From assembly GCA_025642075.2 (NCBI GenBank), contig JAODUO010000111.1:368501-432500 (forward strand): a stretch of DNA of 64,000 nt. Direction: 5' to 3'. Position 1 is the stretch's first letter. The number at the start of each line of letters is the position of its first letter. Made by a program: the position numbers and the translations under genes. The notes under the pieces were generated by a model. The model did not search any database and was not told where the DNA came from. It worked only from the letters and a program-made list of their open reading frames with translations. Of the stretch, positions 32,311-46,600 are shown piece after piece. This stretch comes from Ridgeia piscesae. Its lineage: Eukaryota > Annelida > Polychaeta > Sabellida > Siboglinidae.

Positions 32311-34970
32311 TATGCGTTAACCTACCAACGTGATCTGTAGCAACGTATATAGTGAAGCGGTAACAATATTACTCGAGTCCGGAATTTGTCGACTCATAGT
32401 GCGGCGCTCGCATTGCTGTGCCACAGCGCTTCATAAAATGTTGTGGTCTATTGCGCAGCTTTCAAACACTCCAACCCGTGTTTTTAAACGCGCCCACTCA
32501 TCGCTGACACTGTCTCGACTAGTCACTGCACGCAAGAGGAAGTAGTGACAGAACAGTGTCCAGTAACGCCTTCTGTCGAACGAAAAAGTTGCGCAATGAA
32601 CTAATTAACGCCGATTATAATGGTCTGCGCCGTCAGTGAAAATTGCAATCGAAACTCAGCCGAAACATGTGGACAGCTGCATGGCCGCTTTCACAACACG
32701 TCTTCTTGTTGTGGGAAAGATTTTGTGCGGACGTTTAATGACTATTACGCAACTCGCAACAAACAGCGTTTATAACAAGTGTACGTAAATACGAACTACG
32801 CAGATTTCGTGACGAGACAGATCAGAATATGACGTCACAATCTTAATTACGCGGGTGAATGCGATTATTCTTCCACACATAATCTTAAATAAGGTTGTCC
32901 TTTGTTTCTGATGCAGCTCATTTTTGTTGGAGTAGAATGTCATAAAATCGCACCGAGTCTTCGACGGGTTGACATTTTATGCGGCGGCCATTTTTAGCTT
33001 AAGAGCTAGCTTGCTAACCAGAATGATGCGTGCGACATACGAACGGTTTATAAATCGGTCCATTGTCATTTTGGTCCGGTACAGACGGGTCAAGGCCATG
33101 CCCAAATGGGGAACATTTTATGACCTCCATACGTCAACCTTCATCATCCGTCGGCTGTTATATTTACACGCTCGACGACTGCTGAATGGCCAAAGTGTTC
33201 ACATATAATTGCAATACAAATCCAGTGAACTTCCAAATCGTTTAGTTTATTATTTTTCTGGTTGATTTTGATTCCCAAAATACACATAACGAATATACAC
33301 GTTCGCCTGGGTTTCAGCGCTAATATATGCCAGAATCAGCGCCATTTTTGGGACCCTCGTCTGCCAAAAAGGCATAAGAGGGTAATTAGAACGGCGACTA
33401 CTTAATCTGTAATGACAACATTGACGTTACGTCCTCAGTACCTGCTTACCGAAAGCATTCACAGACTGCAATAAACACTTTCAACCCGCCGTCTTCAAAC
33501 ACTGCCATAGAGACGTCTATACTGACTCTCAAAGAGTCGAACAACATTCAATACGTCGCCCGCTGTCGCGTGAGTTCTATAAGTTAGTACTTACATAAGA
33601 CGTGATTTCTTCCTAACTGTTAAACAAACCACAACATAAACACGTGTCGCCACATGTCTTTGCTGTGTACAAAGTTTCGTGACAAACCATTGTCCACAAA
33701 GGCAACTGGAGCTAGTCGTAAATGAAAAAACATGTCGTAGAATACACAACGTTGACCCAGCCAGATACGTGCTGCTTTGTCTCGCGGGTACGTCAATCGA
33801 CGTGTAGTTGTTTACATTACACAAGTGATTAGATTGAGTAACTGAAATCTCCGGGCAGTTGCAGAGTTCTGATTACAAAGGAAGATAACCCGAAACTTCC
33901 ATTCCATTAACCTGAACACAACCTGCTTAGCTATCGCCAATGTGTCACCAGAAGTGTTAAAACTACAAGACCTAAATGCGATCGTTTTAGGGTGACGCAT
34001 GGCCATTAAACGTCGCGTGGAACTTTGCAGCAAGTCGCGTCTGTTATAAATCACTCAGGTTAAATATATCTATAAACGCAGCAGCCCCGGTGGCTAATGA
34101 CGCCAAAAACAGATACGCTATCTTTTCGCGCCTGACAGCGCAGTGGAATTGGTTAATAGCGTGGGTATAACTGCGTATGACTAGAGCAATGTTGACTGGC
34201 ATAACTGCGTAGAATTACAGCAATGGGCAGTTGTAATTAATCACTGCGTAACCAATATTGCCACGACATATTTTAACCAGAATACGAAGCAAAAACATGA
34301 CAAAACCGGTTTTACCTGACATAAGTGTTCATCGATTGCAGATGATTAATTCTTAGAAATGCAAACGTGAACAACTGTACAATAAATAACCTTCCGTGTT
34401 TGGTCCATTCAGATGATTGAACTTAGCAGCTTACAATCGTTACGGTAGATAGACCTTTGCATATTTAAGCACGGTTTCGTCGAATGTTGGCTTAAGATCA
34501 TTTCCACCTGTTTTTGCAGCGCACTATGATACCCTATGAATTGCAAGATAACATCGCTAAATCCTCCGAGTAAGACGTTTACGTTTTTCTTTGTTATCTC
34601 TATATAGGTTTAGCTGCTTAAAATAACATCCTGTATATCGACCAACAAACTATTACGAAACATCTAAGCTATTACGTGTGTACCTATCGGCGCTCGGTCC
34701 CTTCACACATCGTTATATACGACATCTTGACCCTTACGTGTGAGCTATGTATATCCAATTATCCACCATATCTTCACAACACGACCCGCCTCCAATCTGT
34801 TGTCAATAAGCCAGATAACGCACGTCGACTAACACCGTGCCTAGATGTCGCTATATCCAACACCGCGTAATAATTATTACAACTGCATCGATTTTCCGCA
34901 CCAACCCTCTATCCCGACGCTCCCACCCGCAATATCCCGCAGGCGCCAAGGCCAACCCGACGAGGACACA
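32311..34970. other. No recognisable gene
   Basis: 2.7 kb of unique, CpG-containing sequence. Open frames are short (up to 80 codons) and overlap on both strands without domains. Confidence 0.35.
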
Positions 34971-34981
34971 CGAGCTCTTAC

Positions 34982-35170
34982 CTGAGACCCGAGCGATGAA
35001 AGAACGAGCGAGATGTCTTCTGTGACGAGCGGGCGGTGACACAGGTGTGCGCGGAGAGAAGACAGCGCCGACTGACGCGACACGCCCCGAGTCCACGGCA
35101 AGTATACGGCGGCCACGCGCCACCGCTGTCGGTAAATCATTCCCCCGGGTTGCACACGCAGCCACCGATG
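34982..35170 (-). other. Candidate non-coding first exon in a GC-rich patch (possibly of the KLHL-like gene)
   Basis: The region 34950-35280 is clearly GC- and CpG-rich. On the minus strand it ends in a consensus donor, GGTCTCAG|GTAAGAGC, with the exon end at 34982. This is the same strand as the KLHL-like gene, whose first coding exon (24825) is preceded by an acceptor and so needs an upstream exon. A single 10.2-kb intron would join them. The 5' boundary is a guess, and open frames across it have no domain. Confidence 0.35.
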
Positions 35171-35467
35171 CACGGGTCAATCAATATGCCGACCGGCCGA
35201 GACTATAGGCGCAAGTCCAGACCCGTAAGCGCTCAACGTCTTCCCGGTAATCACGCATTGTTACGGTGTCGTACGCGCGTGCTGTAGCGTGACTGACTTG
35301 GTGGGTTTTTCGCACGGGTCTACTGGGAGGGCGAGGCCCCAGTAGGGGTTGGTTGCTGGGTAGTGGGCTCATTAAGGTTGTAGGGCAGTGGAAGATTGAC
35401 CGGCATCAATCGTGCGGGCTTATTGATCGGTCAACGTCACGTAATGGTGTAATTAATTATATGTGCG
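35171..35467. other. Possible promoter-proximal sequence
   Basis: CpG-rich at first, then ordinary. No clear TATA or initiator. It borders the CT-rich block. Confidence 0.25.
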
Positions 35468-35988
<521 letters not shown>

Positions 35989-36640
35989 GTCCGTGCGTGC
36001 GTGCGTCCGTCCGTGCGTCGTCGTCCGTGCGTCCGTGCGTCCGTGCGTCCGTGCGTGCGTGCGTGCGTGCGTGCGTCCGTGCGTCCGTGCGTCCGTGCGT
36101 CGTCGTGCGTGCGTGCGTGCGTGCGTCCGTGCGTCCGTCCGTCCGTGCGTCCGTGCGTCCGTGCGTCCGTGCGTCGTGCGTCCGTGCGTGCGTCCGTGCG
36201 TCCGTGCGTCCGTGCGTCCGTGCGTCCGTGCGTCCGTGCGTCCGTGCGTCCGTGCGTCCGTGCGTCCGTGCGTCCGTGCGTCCGTGCGTCCGTGCGTCCG
36301 TGCGTCCGTGCGTCCGTGCGTCCGTCCGTCCGTCCGTCCGTCCGTCCGTCCGTCCGTCCGTCCGTCCGTCCGTCCGTCCGTCCGTCCGTCCGTCCGTCCG
36401 TCCGTCCGTCCGTCCGTCCGTCCGTCCGTCCGTGTCCGTCCGTCCGTCCGTCCGTCCGTCCGTCCGTCCGTCCGTCCGTCCGTCCGTCCGTCCGTCCGTC
36501 CGTCCGTCCGTCCGTCCGTCCGTCCGTCCGTCCGTCCGTCCTCCGTCCGTCCGTCCGTCCGTCCGTCCGTCCGTCCGTCCGTCCGTCCGTCCGTCCGTCC
36601 GTCCGTCCGTCCGTCCGTCCGTCCGTCCGGCCGTCCGGCC
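35989..36640. repeat. (GTGC/GTCC)n then (CCGT)n microsatellite, ~650 bp
   Basis: GTGCGTCC mixtures up to about 36310 become almost pure CCGT to 36630. Arg-Pro-Ser-Val and Asp-Gly-Arg-Thr frames across this block are artefacts. Confidence 0.97.
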
Positions 36641-38691
36641 CCGGGCCTAATTGTTTGCTTATTCTTAACTAAGACACACAAAAAGCGCAAGCAATGTATA
36701 CGTATAATATATAACACAAGGTGTGACCCCGTCTTAACGTATGTGGGCGTTATGATACAAAACACCGAAAGTTGTGATTCAGCTTCGAGTAATTCACTTC
36801 CTCTTACCGACATCCCGCTGCCGCAGCCCGTAGGTAGACGTTCTGTATAATTACGACTACGCATTTAACGTGTCGCATTCTGTCCCGCGATCTTTCAAAG
36901 CCCCGTACACGTCGCTGACACTAAACCGATTCACTCACGTAATAATTACCATTTTTTGAGGTTTCAACAACGTTACATTCGCTACACGAAAGTTGCGCAC
37001 TCATAAGGCTCGGAGAGTTGAGATCGTTTCATTGTTGCTTGACAATATGTCAACGTTTCAACAGTCAGTGTTGACAAGACTAACACGTCTTCGTCTAGAT
37101 GCACAGTGATAGAGCTAACTGTATTCTATAAATTAATAATGACAAAATATCACACCAAATTGCAGACTTTGATTCGAAAAAGTTGAGAAAAATACACGAA
37201 CGTGATAATTGTTAGGCCAATAGGGGACATGATATTTACTAATTATGTAGACAATACTTACCAGTTGGAACTCCATCCCTTAACATATTGTAAATCAGAA
37301 CAGTCTGGTTACATTTAAGAACAATATCCAAACGTTGCAACGGTTTAAACATGACTAGGTCTTCTGCACGTATTTCTGTTTACCTGCACTAATTACTGTT
37401 CAAACAGTACAAACAATCATGTTGGTCTGACGCCTCAGCAAGTGGCATGAGGGTGGGCTGGTAGAGGAGGAAGATTGGTACTTATCCGTTGTTAACTAAG
37501 TCGTTGACGTCACATGTTACGACGTAAACGTGTTACATCAACGTCAATGACGCCATGTGATGACGCAGCGTTTTGTAGAGCGTTTTCGCTGGGAACCACA
37601 CCTGCGTATAGCCTGACATCAGGTAATTTCTCTCCGAAAATGCTCTTACCGTTAACTTACCTGTGAATGTCGTCAGTAGTTCGTTTCTCGGAGCGTGACA
37701 TGTCACATACGCGTCTATCTTGGGACAGTTACGGCTGCCATGACAAAATGTGAACACGCCTAGCCATGTCCAGACAGTTAATCTAACCGCGTGACTAACA
37801 CACACGCAGTCTGGAAGATGACTCGTGGGATTATTATCCTCGGCAGACGCGATTCGCTAAACAAAAACGAAACTAAATGAAACTGCTGGTTCACGAAAAC
37901 ACTGCGGTCTATGACTAAGACTATTTTTTCACATCACAAAATGTTGAGACGTAATATCATGCATCGCTCCCTGAAATGAACATCTGCATTATGCATGGCC
38001 ATTGCGACAAATTCAAAGTGACATGAACAAGTGACCCAAACGAACGGGGTATCACGATTAGACCCGCCGACACGTGGCCGATTAGAGTTCATGGATACAG
38101 ATGACCAATCAAGAAGCCATACTTTTGCAAGTACGCCATTTATGTGCAGGCATTTCGAACCACGGACAGGTTCACTCCACCGAAAACTCTCCTGTCCCTC
38201 AATTGTGTGAACGATTACCTGGCTATAGACAGTGGTAGATATTTGTGTACGCGCATCAATTGCAGCGTGGTTTAATGCTTCCCATACGGAAAGGCGTTTG
38301 TATAATTTTCTCTAAACCACCAACTTGCTAAACAGTAAACCATGTCGCTCGGTCATTTACACAAATCCCCAAGTCAATTGACATAACGAACGTCCTCTCT
38401 AATCCTCCCCCGGTGGACTCCCGAGTACCTTCATGCACCAAATGACAACATGCCCCATTGCCCCGTGTTCGGACCTCGTGACAACGGAGTGACAGCGGTG
38501 ACAGTCCCTGGACCAGGTGACACATCAAAGTCAACGAACACGACGTAACGGACGCAACGGAACACAAGTGGCGATAATATTTACCCACGGCTTGTTTTGT
38601 TTGCTGCGAGATAAAGAGGCCTTTGTGCAAACACGTGTCCTCGTATCTGTGTCAACGACGGACGTGACATGGAAACTGATGACTACGAACG
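36641..38691. other. No recognisable gene
   Basis: 2 kb of unique CpG-containing sequence with no domain-bearing frame. Confidence 0.35.
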
Positions 38692-39162
38692 ACGCGCTTA
38701 GACATGACGTCACTGTAACGCGTTTAGACATGACGTCACTGTAACGCGTTTAGACATGACATCACTGTAACGCGTTTAGACATGACGTCACTGTAACGCG
38801 TTTAGACATGACGTCATTGTAACGCGTTTAGACATGACGTCACTGTAACGCGTTTAGACATGACGTCACTGTAACGCGTTTAGACATGACGTCACTGTAA
38901 CGCGTTTAGACATGACGTCACTGTAACGCGTTTAGACATGACGTCACTGTAACGCGTTTAGACATGACGTCACTGTAACGCGTTTAGACATGACGTCACT
39001 GTAACGCGTTTAGACATGACGTCACTGTAACGCGCTTAGACATGACGTCACTGTAACCCTCGTAGACATGACGTCACTGTAACGCGTTTAGACATGACGT
39101 CACTGTAACGCACTTAGACATGACGTCACTGCAACGCGTTTAGACACGACGCCACTGCAACT
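38692..39162. repeat. 26-bp minisatellite, ~18 units, each with a CRE-like TGACGTCA
   Basis: The unit TAGACATGACGTCACTGTAA followed by CGCGTT repeats with very few changes. Most units carry the palindromes TGACGTCA and ACGCGT. Units at both ends are the most diverged (ACGCGCTTAG, CCTCGTAG, GACGCCACTGC). Confidence 0.97.
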
Positions 39163-39898
39163 GTGAAACCAATATGCCGTAATCATACTCACGAGTACGT
39201 ATCAAAACACAGGTTGTATACTATTAAATATTGTTTGTCGAGTTTAGTGCATCCATCACAACATTCAAATGAAGCCCGAATCGTCAAGTGTCAACAGGGA
39301 CTCGTCATAGTTGCATCACGTGACCGCCACGTGAATCTCATTGATATTACGACACTAATAACAGTTCCGATAACATTCCAACATATCACTTTGTCGCCAT
39401 TACGCAAGTCTCCGGTTTACAACTTCCGCGTCGTTATCGCAATCTGCTCGAAGCTAATCTACTAATAGAGATAAGACCTCTAATTCGTGACTTTGACACT
39501 GCCCAATGTCTTAAAATTTAAACCCTGGATGACAGCCTCGTGTTTTAATATAGTGTTCTTAATACAACATAAAAATGTTGGCGATGTATTTCTCCCGCAT
39601 TGCATATAACAAACTCGTTACTAGTACGAATAGCGTTCCACGGTTGTATAGGCCGACTATAATAATACCTCGACCATTAAATGTTCCATTTGTAGACAAA
39701 ATCATCATGATTCTAAATACGTTCTAGTGGTGATATTTTGCAGGAACGGCGGCGAATCCGTCAAACACTTTGAAAGTGACCGTGGTCGTGACCTTCCACA
39801 CTCATGACGTCTGATCCAACGAACTGTCATTGTTTACAGTTCACGGTAACTGCACTGACCTCATCGACTAATGTGTGCTCTCTGCGTGCTCTGCTCTC
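39163..39898. other. No recognisable gene
   Basis: A 100-codon plus frame (39163-39465) has no recognisable domain. Confidence 0.35.
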
Positions 39899-40412
39899 AA
39901 TGGCCAGTCTACTACCCTCGACGGTCAGTCTACTACCCTCGATGGCCAGTCTACTACCCTCGATGGTCACTCTACTACCCTCGATGGTCAGTCTACTACC
40001 CTCGATGGTCAGTCTACTACCCTCGATGGTCAGTCTACTACCCTCGATGGTCACTCTACTACCCTCGATGGTCAGTCTACTACCCTCGATGGTCAGTCTA
40101 CTACCCTCGATGGTCAGTCTACTACCCTCGATGGTCACTCTACTACCCTCGATGGTCACTCTACTACCCTCGATGGTCAGTCTACTACCCTCGATGGTCA
40201 GTCTACTACCCTCGATGGTCAGTCTACTACCCTCGATGGTCAGTCTACTACCCTCGATGGTCAGTCTACTACCCTCGATGGCAGTCTACTACCCTCGATG
40301 GTCAGTCTACTACCCTCGATGGCCAGTCTACTACCCTCGATGGTCAGTCTACTACCCTCGATGGTCACTCTACTACCCTCGATGGTCAGTCTGCTACCCT
40401 CTGTGGTCAGCC
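39899..40412. repeat. 21-bp minisatellite, about 24 units
   Basis: TCTACTACCCTCGATGGTCA followed by G repeats. CAC/CAG and GGCC/GGTC variants alternate, and one unit lacks a base near 40280. The unit is a multiple of three, so stop-free frames arise on both strands (PSMVSLL, STTLDGQ, TIEGSRL). Confidence 0.97.
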
Positions 40413-40549
40413 TGTGTACACATGGAGTCTACGTTCGCATCCACTTTACAGCGAGCAAAGCACTAATGAAATGTGTCAGTCTGAACTACACAGGACTTGA
40501 ACCCTCAAATGGTCACTTATACCCCCCGGGGGGTCAGTCTACAACCCGA

Positions 40550-40552
<3 letters not shown>

Positions 40553-40600
<48 letters not shown>
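40553..40600 (+). repeat. 48-nt poly(A) tract
   Basis: An uninterrupted A-run follows CCCCCCGGGGGG and a GTCAGTCTACAACCC stretch resembling the adjacent minisatellite unit. It may be a retroposed tail or a simple expansion. Confidence 0.9.
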
Positions 40601-40601
<1 letters not shown>

Positions 40602-43600
40602 ATATTCAGAATAAATTGATTCTGTGCGATAGTGTTGTTGGGCTGGCTGTGAATCGTGTTACTCAATACAATTACAATTTCATTTTACAACACAGTAATT
40701 TTATATCAACAGGAGCATAATTGAGATAAGGTTTCAAACACTTTCAGAAATAACGAACTGTACGGGTAGTGTCGTAGGACTGATAGAAAATTGTGTTACT
40801 GAAATGTAGGAGGACTCCATGTATTTTATAGCAAAAAATGTGAGTACACATGCACATGTTTTGCATACTGTTATATATGTGTAGTCGCACGGTCATGCAC
40901 ACACTGTACACACGACCGATAAGTACTTTTCCTCAGATATAATCGATGTGCTACGTTTCACGTTAGACATACGTTCATTGTACAGAGATTGCACAATGCC
41001 GAACAACCCCGTTATGTACTAAATAACCACGCAACAACGTGTATGCACCGCCGACTCGTGTTAAACGCATGAACGTGTAGCACATAATTCACACATTCAC
41101 ACGCGTTATATGTAACGCGACTTCGACACACTGGCTCTTTTTGGTCGTGGTCACGCGTGAACTTGATGGCTTTTTCTACGAAATACCGTCGCTGCGTCAA
41201 GGAATAAGGTCTACTCGAACCAAAAAACTTCACGTCAGGTCACGTTACGAGCAGTCGACTACACTGGCGAGAATTAACTCGTGACTGTGACGTCACGAGT
41301 ATTAACACGAGTCGTGACCCCGTGTATGATAACAGTGATTGTAAAAATAAAAGGTTTTCAGGTTCAGACGAATGCCTCTATACGTAAAAAGAAATCTAAT
41401 ATCTTGAATTTGGATATGAAAAATGAAAACCTTTGATTGGAAAAGAACTATCGTGAGAAATGTTCAGTAATAATGAATGTAGAGTTGTGAATGTTGTGTT
41501 ATTAATTAAACAGGTGGCTATACTAACCGGTTTTGGTAAATATATTTTTAGTTTCCTATTTCTCTTTCGTCTTTTCTCTTCAAACGGCCGCCTATACAAA
41601 ACCATTGGACGTTATGAACGACAATTTATATAAATAGAACTGTTTAATGTACGGCATTGACACAACAACTACGTTTCATTTGTAATATCAGACACGCACA
41701 GACATCCATCATCACATTGATGTGCCCACACCCCTCCAGAAAGTCGTTCCACCCAACAACCTACGTGACTCTACATGCTGTTTGTGACACGAGCTCACTA
41801 ACTAGAAACCTCTGTGTGCTTTTTATCTGACCTCATTGTTTATCCGGATATTGTAATCCGGCAGGTTTCTATTTCTCAGTTGTTTTAGCATAGTAGCGCA
41901 TGCGCTGACTACACAGCAATAATAAAAAAAAATTAAATCGTTACCAAGTCCAAAACACGATTCAACAAGTCCAGCTTGCAGAGCAAAACAAAATATAAAT
42001 GGATACGGAAACCTTTCTCTCACGGAGAGTCGTCCAATTTCTTATATGTCAACTTTGTTTTAATGATTATATTCATTTTCTTTATTTAATATCTAAAGAG
42101 CAATATAATATGCTTGTTTCACACAGAGTTGAGGTTGAAATTAACAGGTTTGCCGAAGATAGACAAGGCACGTATAACCTGTACTGTACTGTGGGTTGGA
42201 TATCAGGCAATGTGAAAACTGGCCTTTATTCTTATATTTTCAATCATTATCAAAATATGCCACGGGATATAAAAGCCACAAAGGAAAGATGGCGTGGTTG
42301 GTCGATGATGCGCGTTACAACCCAGACATATAATTTGCCTTAAATTCCATAGGCCACGAATCAACTGGCACCTGCGTTCGCGATAGCGTTGAACGACGTG
42401 ACCCGTCAAGTCATTGTCTTAATTCCTCTATTGAGCGTAATACAAAACACACTTCATGTATCTGCCGTCTATAATATATATCAACACAATACAAAATTCA
42501 GAGAAACTGCGGTGTAGTCAAGCCTGTTGCCTGTTGTGGTGCGAAGTGTCTATTTATGTTCTTATCAAGCGACTCAAGCTTACAGCAGAAACACAGCGTG
42601 CCCAGTCGAAGGTCGATAAGTCCATTAGACAGGGTTAATGGTACATGGGCCTAGAATACACGGCCGTATATAGTACAAGTCTATTAGTGTGACCACTCCA
42701 CTGTTAAGCATACGACTTGACTCCACCCTTCTCCAGACACTGTCAAAGCGCGCGAGGTCGTTACTGTCTTCGGATTCCGCTACAGCTATGCGTCTGTGGA
42801 AAGGATACCGGAAACATGTGTCATTTCGATCGGATGCAAAAAGCAGCTGTTTCCATTAATCCGGTGTGAAATTGGGTCGGCGGATATGAACATATATCAG
42901 TGGGTTTGGTCAAATATTTATAACGTCCATGTGCTTCGAGAAGGTCACGACAAATGTTTATACTCAGTTCGCAAAATCAGAATCTTGAATGAACTGTAAG
43001 ACTTTCCCCGTCGATGTTAAACTGCACCAAATCCCATGTCATCGAATAAGCACACGCTAATTGGTTCTGTCTGTGTTAGTTCAGTTAGTTCACCAGCGTT
43101 AACACTGGTCCAAATTACTGTTAGCATCTCGTCCATGTTGTGTCCCCTTTCCACACGCTAACTCGCTGACCTAAATACCAACGTCCCTGCGTGTGCCATA
43201 GCATACGTTCAACGTCACGTCACTTACATGTGCTTATAGCATCCGATGTCTTTCTAAAAGACGGATCGTTACTTTCAGCATAAAGGAACGAGGGACATAA
43301 ATAGCGACATACTAAGTCGGCGCCGCTGCAAACAAAACTCCACAGTAGGTAGAAAAGTCCCTGTCATACGCTGACGAGTTAATCGTAGGTACGGTGTGAT
43401 ACCAGACACGCTTCATGTAAAAATAGATCCGTTTCAAAGATGATAGTACAATTATGGTCGGCGAAGAAAGGCAACGCATTCACGTAAAAATATAGAAAGT
43501 GTATCGCCCATAAACGTGGCACGTGCAGAGTCGATTCTGTAGCGATCGATACCAGCAGGCAAACTGGCGCTGGCGGCAGATAATACGCGACAAAAACACA

Positions 43601-44105
43601 CTCTAGCATGTTGTTATTTACACCGTTGGCCAATTACCAAGGTATGTTGTCGCTGGGCTTTCTATCATGAGGTTACATAAGTGCAACATAAACCAGCTGG
43701 AGGATTTATTTATATTCTTTTTTAACTAGCAAAACACGCCAACTGAACGGGCGTTCACAAAACATAAATACACACAGAATGAGTCGCTGTTTGACATTTC
43801 ATCTTTCTTTCTTTTTGACGCCGCACTGATTTATATAACAAAGAATGTTTTCTACAATTTTGTGGAGGCTTCTATGTGGGGCAAACACTGCGTGGAACAC
43901 GAAGCGGGCATCATTATTTCTATTGAACACGAGCTGTCGCTACATACACGTATAGTACCCCCCCTCATCAATGCCAACACGATAACAGTATGATTTCACT
44001 AACTGCGTAAACGTTGGCTTAAAAAGATCTAAATCGGTTACAGAGCAGCAATTTCTACGGGGGGGGGAAGCATTCGTTGGGTTATCGAGAACTCAACAGT
44101 GCAAA
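40601..44105. other. No recognisable gene
   Basis: 3.5 kb of unique sequence. The longest frame (41999-42343, plus) has no domain or splice support. Confidence 0.35.
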
Positions 44106-44415
44106 AGGTAAGTTCTTATATAGCGCAGTATCCAATCGTTAGGATTGCTCAAAGCACTTTACAGCTTATTCCCCGGTAGACCTGTTCAATCGATCAGCAT
44201 CTCGGCTTCTCACGAAAACATTCATTCATTAATGCGCGAAGACTATACTCATACACAAATATTCACCATTGTCTATATCCAGGTACTCATTCATACAGCT
44301 GAGTGAAGTGCAGCAATGTAGAGTGAAAACACTTGCCTAAGGTTTGACTCGACAGTACAGGATTCGAACCTGGTTCTCTTAGTCGAAAGTCTGAGGTTCT
44401 AGCCCCGAACCACCA
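44106..44415 (-). mobile_element. tRNA-derived SINE, near full length
   Basis: On the minus strand the tRNA-like head (44415-44340) has GGGGCTAGAACCTCAGACTT and B box GGTTCGAATCC (about 44353-44363). The body has TTTTCACTCTACATTGCTGC, then ACTTCACTCAGCTGTATGAA and GTACCTGG. The 3' end reads TATATAAGAACTTACCTTT. The tail (plus GGTAAGTTCTTATATAGC) is identical at 62.55 kb, and the CAAAGCACTTTACA segment is typical of SINE/LINE shared tails. Confidence 0.8.
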
Positions 44416-46270
44416 CATATGTCATTTATATCACCAGCCCGCCTTTAACAGATAGCCTAATTAAAAAAAAACAGTTTCACTACTTATGAGAGCTAAGAGA
44501 GCGGTCAGTTACACAATCATTGCAAACCTAACCTTAACAGTAACTAATACTAACCTCTGTCAATACTAACTCAACCTTATCATATATAATAACAATCTAG
44601 GTGTAATACTTAATAACGGTTTTACACAGTAACCATTTATTCGCACCATCTGATTGGTTCCGATTCAACGGTAGTGTGGAGAACCATTTCCACCCAGAAT
44701 ACATTGCGCTTGTTCTGCGTCACTTCCTCCAGTGATAGTTGACCTTTCTGTCGTGAATTACGTATCGTTTATTTTAGGGCCAAGGAAATGGGTTTCTCAA
44801 ATGGTGTAGGCTTACCTTTAGACTGATGGCACTGCCGCATTACTAGTGACAGGTAGACAACGAGAATGCAAGTTTTGTATAAGATTCACCGAAGAAAGAA
44901 GGCGACGCCCAGTGATAAATGTGGCGTTAGAATTGACCGCATTCAAGCAGCACGAATGGACATTGGCACGTCAGATATTAATAGAACCGCTTGACATGTG
45001 ATACGGCCGAACAAAAATGGCTACGCATCTCTGAAAACTTCCGCAGTGCACCCGGTAGGAAAATGTACGAACTCTTGAGAAGTAACCCAGACGGGCGACG
45101 GGGCATGGTATACATAACAAGCGTTGTTGATAGATAACGTCGGTGTATAAAAACAAGCGCGACTTACGCTGCATTTAGACACTGCGACAATTATACCGCC
45201 GTTGTGTCGTTGGATTGTTCAAACCTTCGCCCTGCGGCTAATAAACTTCCGCGGAAATTTGCACTTTGCATTACGCCCCCGGTATTTTTACAGACGCACT
45301 GAACCTGCAATTTAGCACTTATACGGGTGTGCATCGCGTATTTTTGCTGGTGCCGTCTCACTTGGAATGTATTCAAAACATGTAAAGAGACACCGTTGTT
45401 GTGAGAGGCAACGGTATGACACAAAATCGCTAGATGTTAAGCCCAGGTAACAACGTGTGGAGATCCAGACTGCAAATAAACGTGAACAAGCCAATCTAAA
45501 CATCACACAAAGTAGTGCAACCCCACACGTTAGCAAGTCTTAAATCATCTTCTCTACACGTTTAAATGCGCTGACGTCGAATTCCATGTCATGTCCTTGC
45601 GCGATTGATGAGGTCTTTTCACAAAAGACGGATCGTTTCTTGCCGGACAAAAGAGTTCCCACGAATAGCTATTTGTCACTGTGTTGCTGTTGGCACAAAA
45701 GTGTTAGGTGTTAGGCGGGGGGAGGTCTGTAACACGTCAAGTGACTGTTGCAAAAACGCACCTGCACGACAGAATGCGTCGAAGAAACGCCAATATCCGA
45801 TTCACATCTGACGCCAAGACGTCAGAGGCGTTGGCTGTATTAATAACCCCGTTTGGAAGATAAAAGGGATGCCGCTGTGTGGTCACGCATCCCTGAAACG
45901 TGTCAGGTGTTAATGTAAAAAAAATATTGAGTGCAGCGACATTTGAAATGTAGCACAGGGCACACATAACAACGAGAGCAACTTTGAAAAGGGCGATCGT
46001 AAAATATAATTGAATGTATACAAATCAAATAGACGCTCAGCAAGTGACGTGTTTTCCTGATCACGTACGACCTGGAACTTGTTATTTTAGACCCTTTTAG
46101 TCGTCTTGTGGTGGTTTTAGACCCTTGGACGATGGCCCCGTTTTTATGCGCTCCGTTTCTTGCTGCAAGTGAAGCAGAACACTATAGCCTGGTAAATTTA
46201 TGTGTTGTGGTATTTTTCCAGACTGACGAAAACAAACAACCCTTGCACTTACTTGTGCATATAAGATAAG
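44416..46270. other. No recognisable gene
   Basis: Unique sequence. AAAAGACGGATCGTT near 45625 also occurs near 43257. Confidence 0.35.
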
Positions 46271-46382
46271 CGCATAAGTCTGCACACACGCACGCATGCA
46301 TACATGCATAGAGGCGTGCATGCATGCCGCACGCCAACACACGTACACGCACATACCCTTGTGCGCGCGCACGCATACGTGT

Positions 46383-46434
<52 letters not shown>

Positions 46435-46600
46435 GCACGCACACACACACACACACACACGCACGCACACACACACACGTCAAACCGCAGGCATGTATAC
46501 ATTCCATGCGGTCTGATATGTATGACAAGCATGCAGTCCGCACACACGCACACACGCACACACGCACACACGCACACATGCACACACGCACACACAACCG
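46271..46600. repeat. Degenerate (CA)n/(GC)n/(GCAC)n low-complexity tract
   Basis: Alternating purine-pyrimidine sequence with CGCGCGCGCGCG and CACGCACACA blocks, potentially Z-DNA forming. Confidence 0.9.

Noticed and set aside
38692..39162. CRISPR array
   Set aside because: The units are contiguous with no variable spacers, and the genome is eukaryotic.
39804..40720. 220-281-codon frames (STTLDGQ, PSMVSLL repeats)
   Set aside because: A 21-bp unit keeps frame; the peptide is pure repeat and is followed by poly-Lys from the A-tract.
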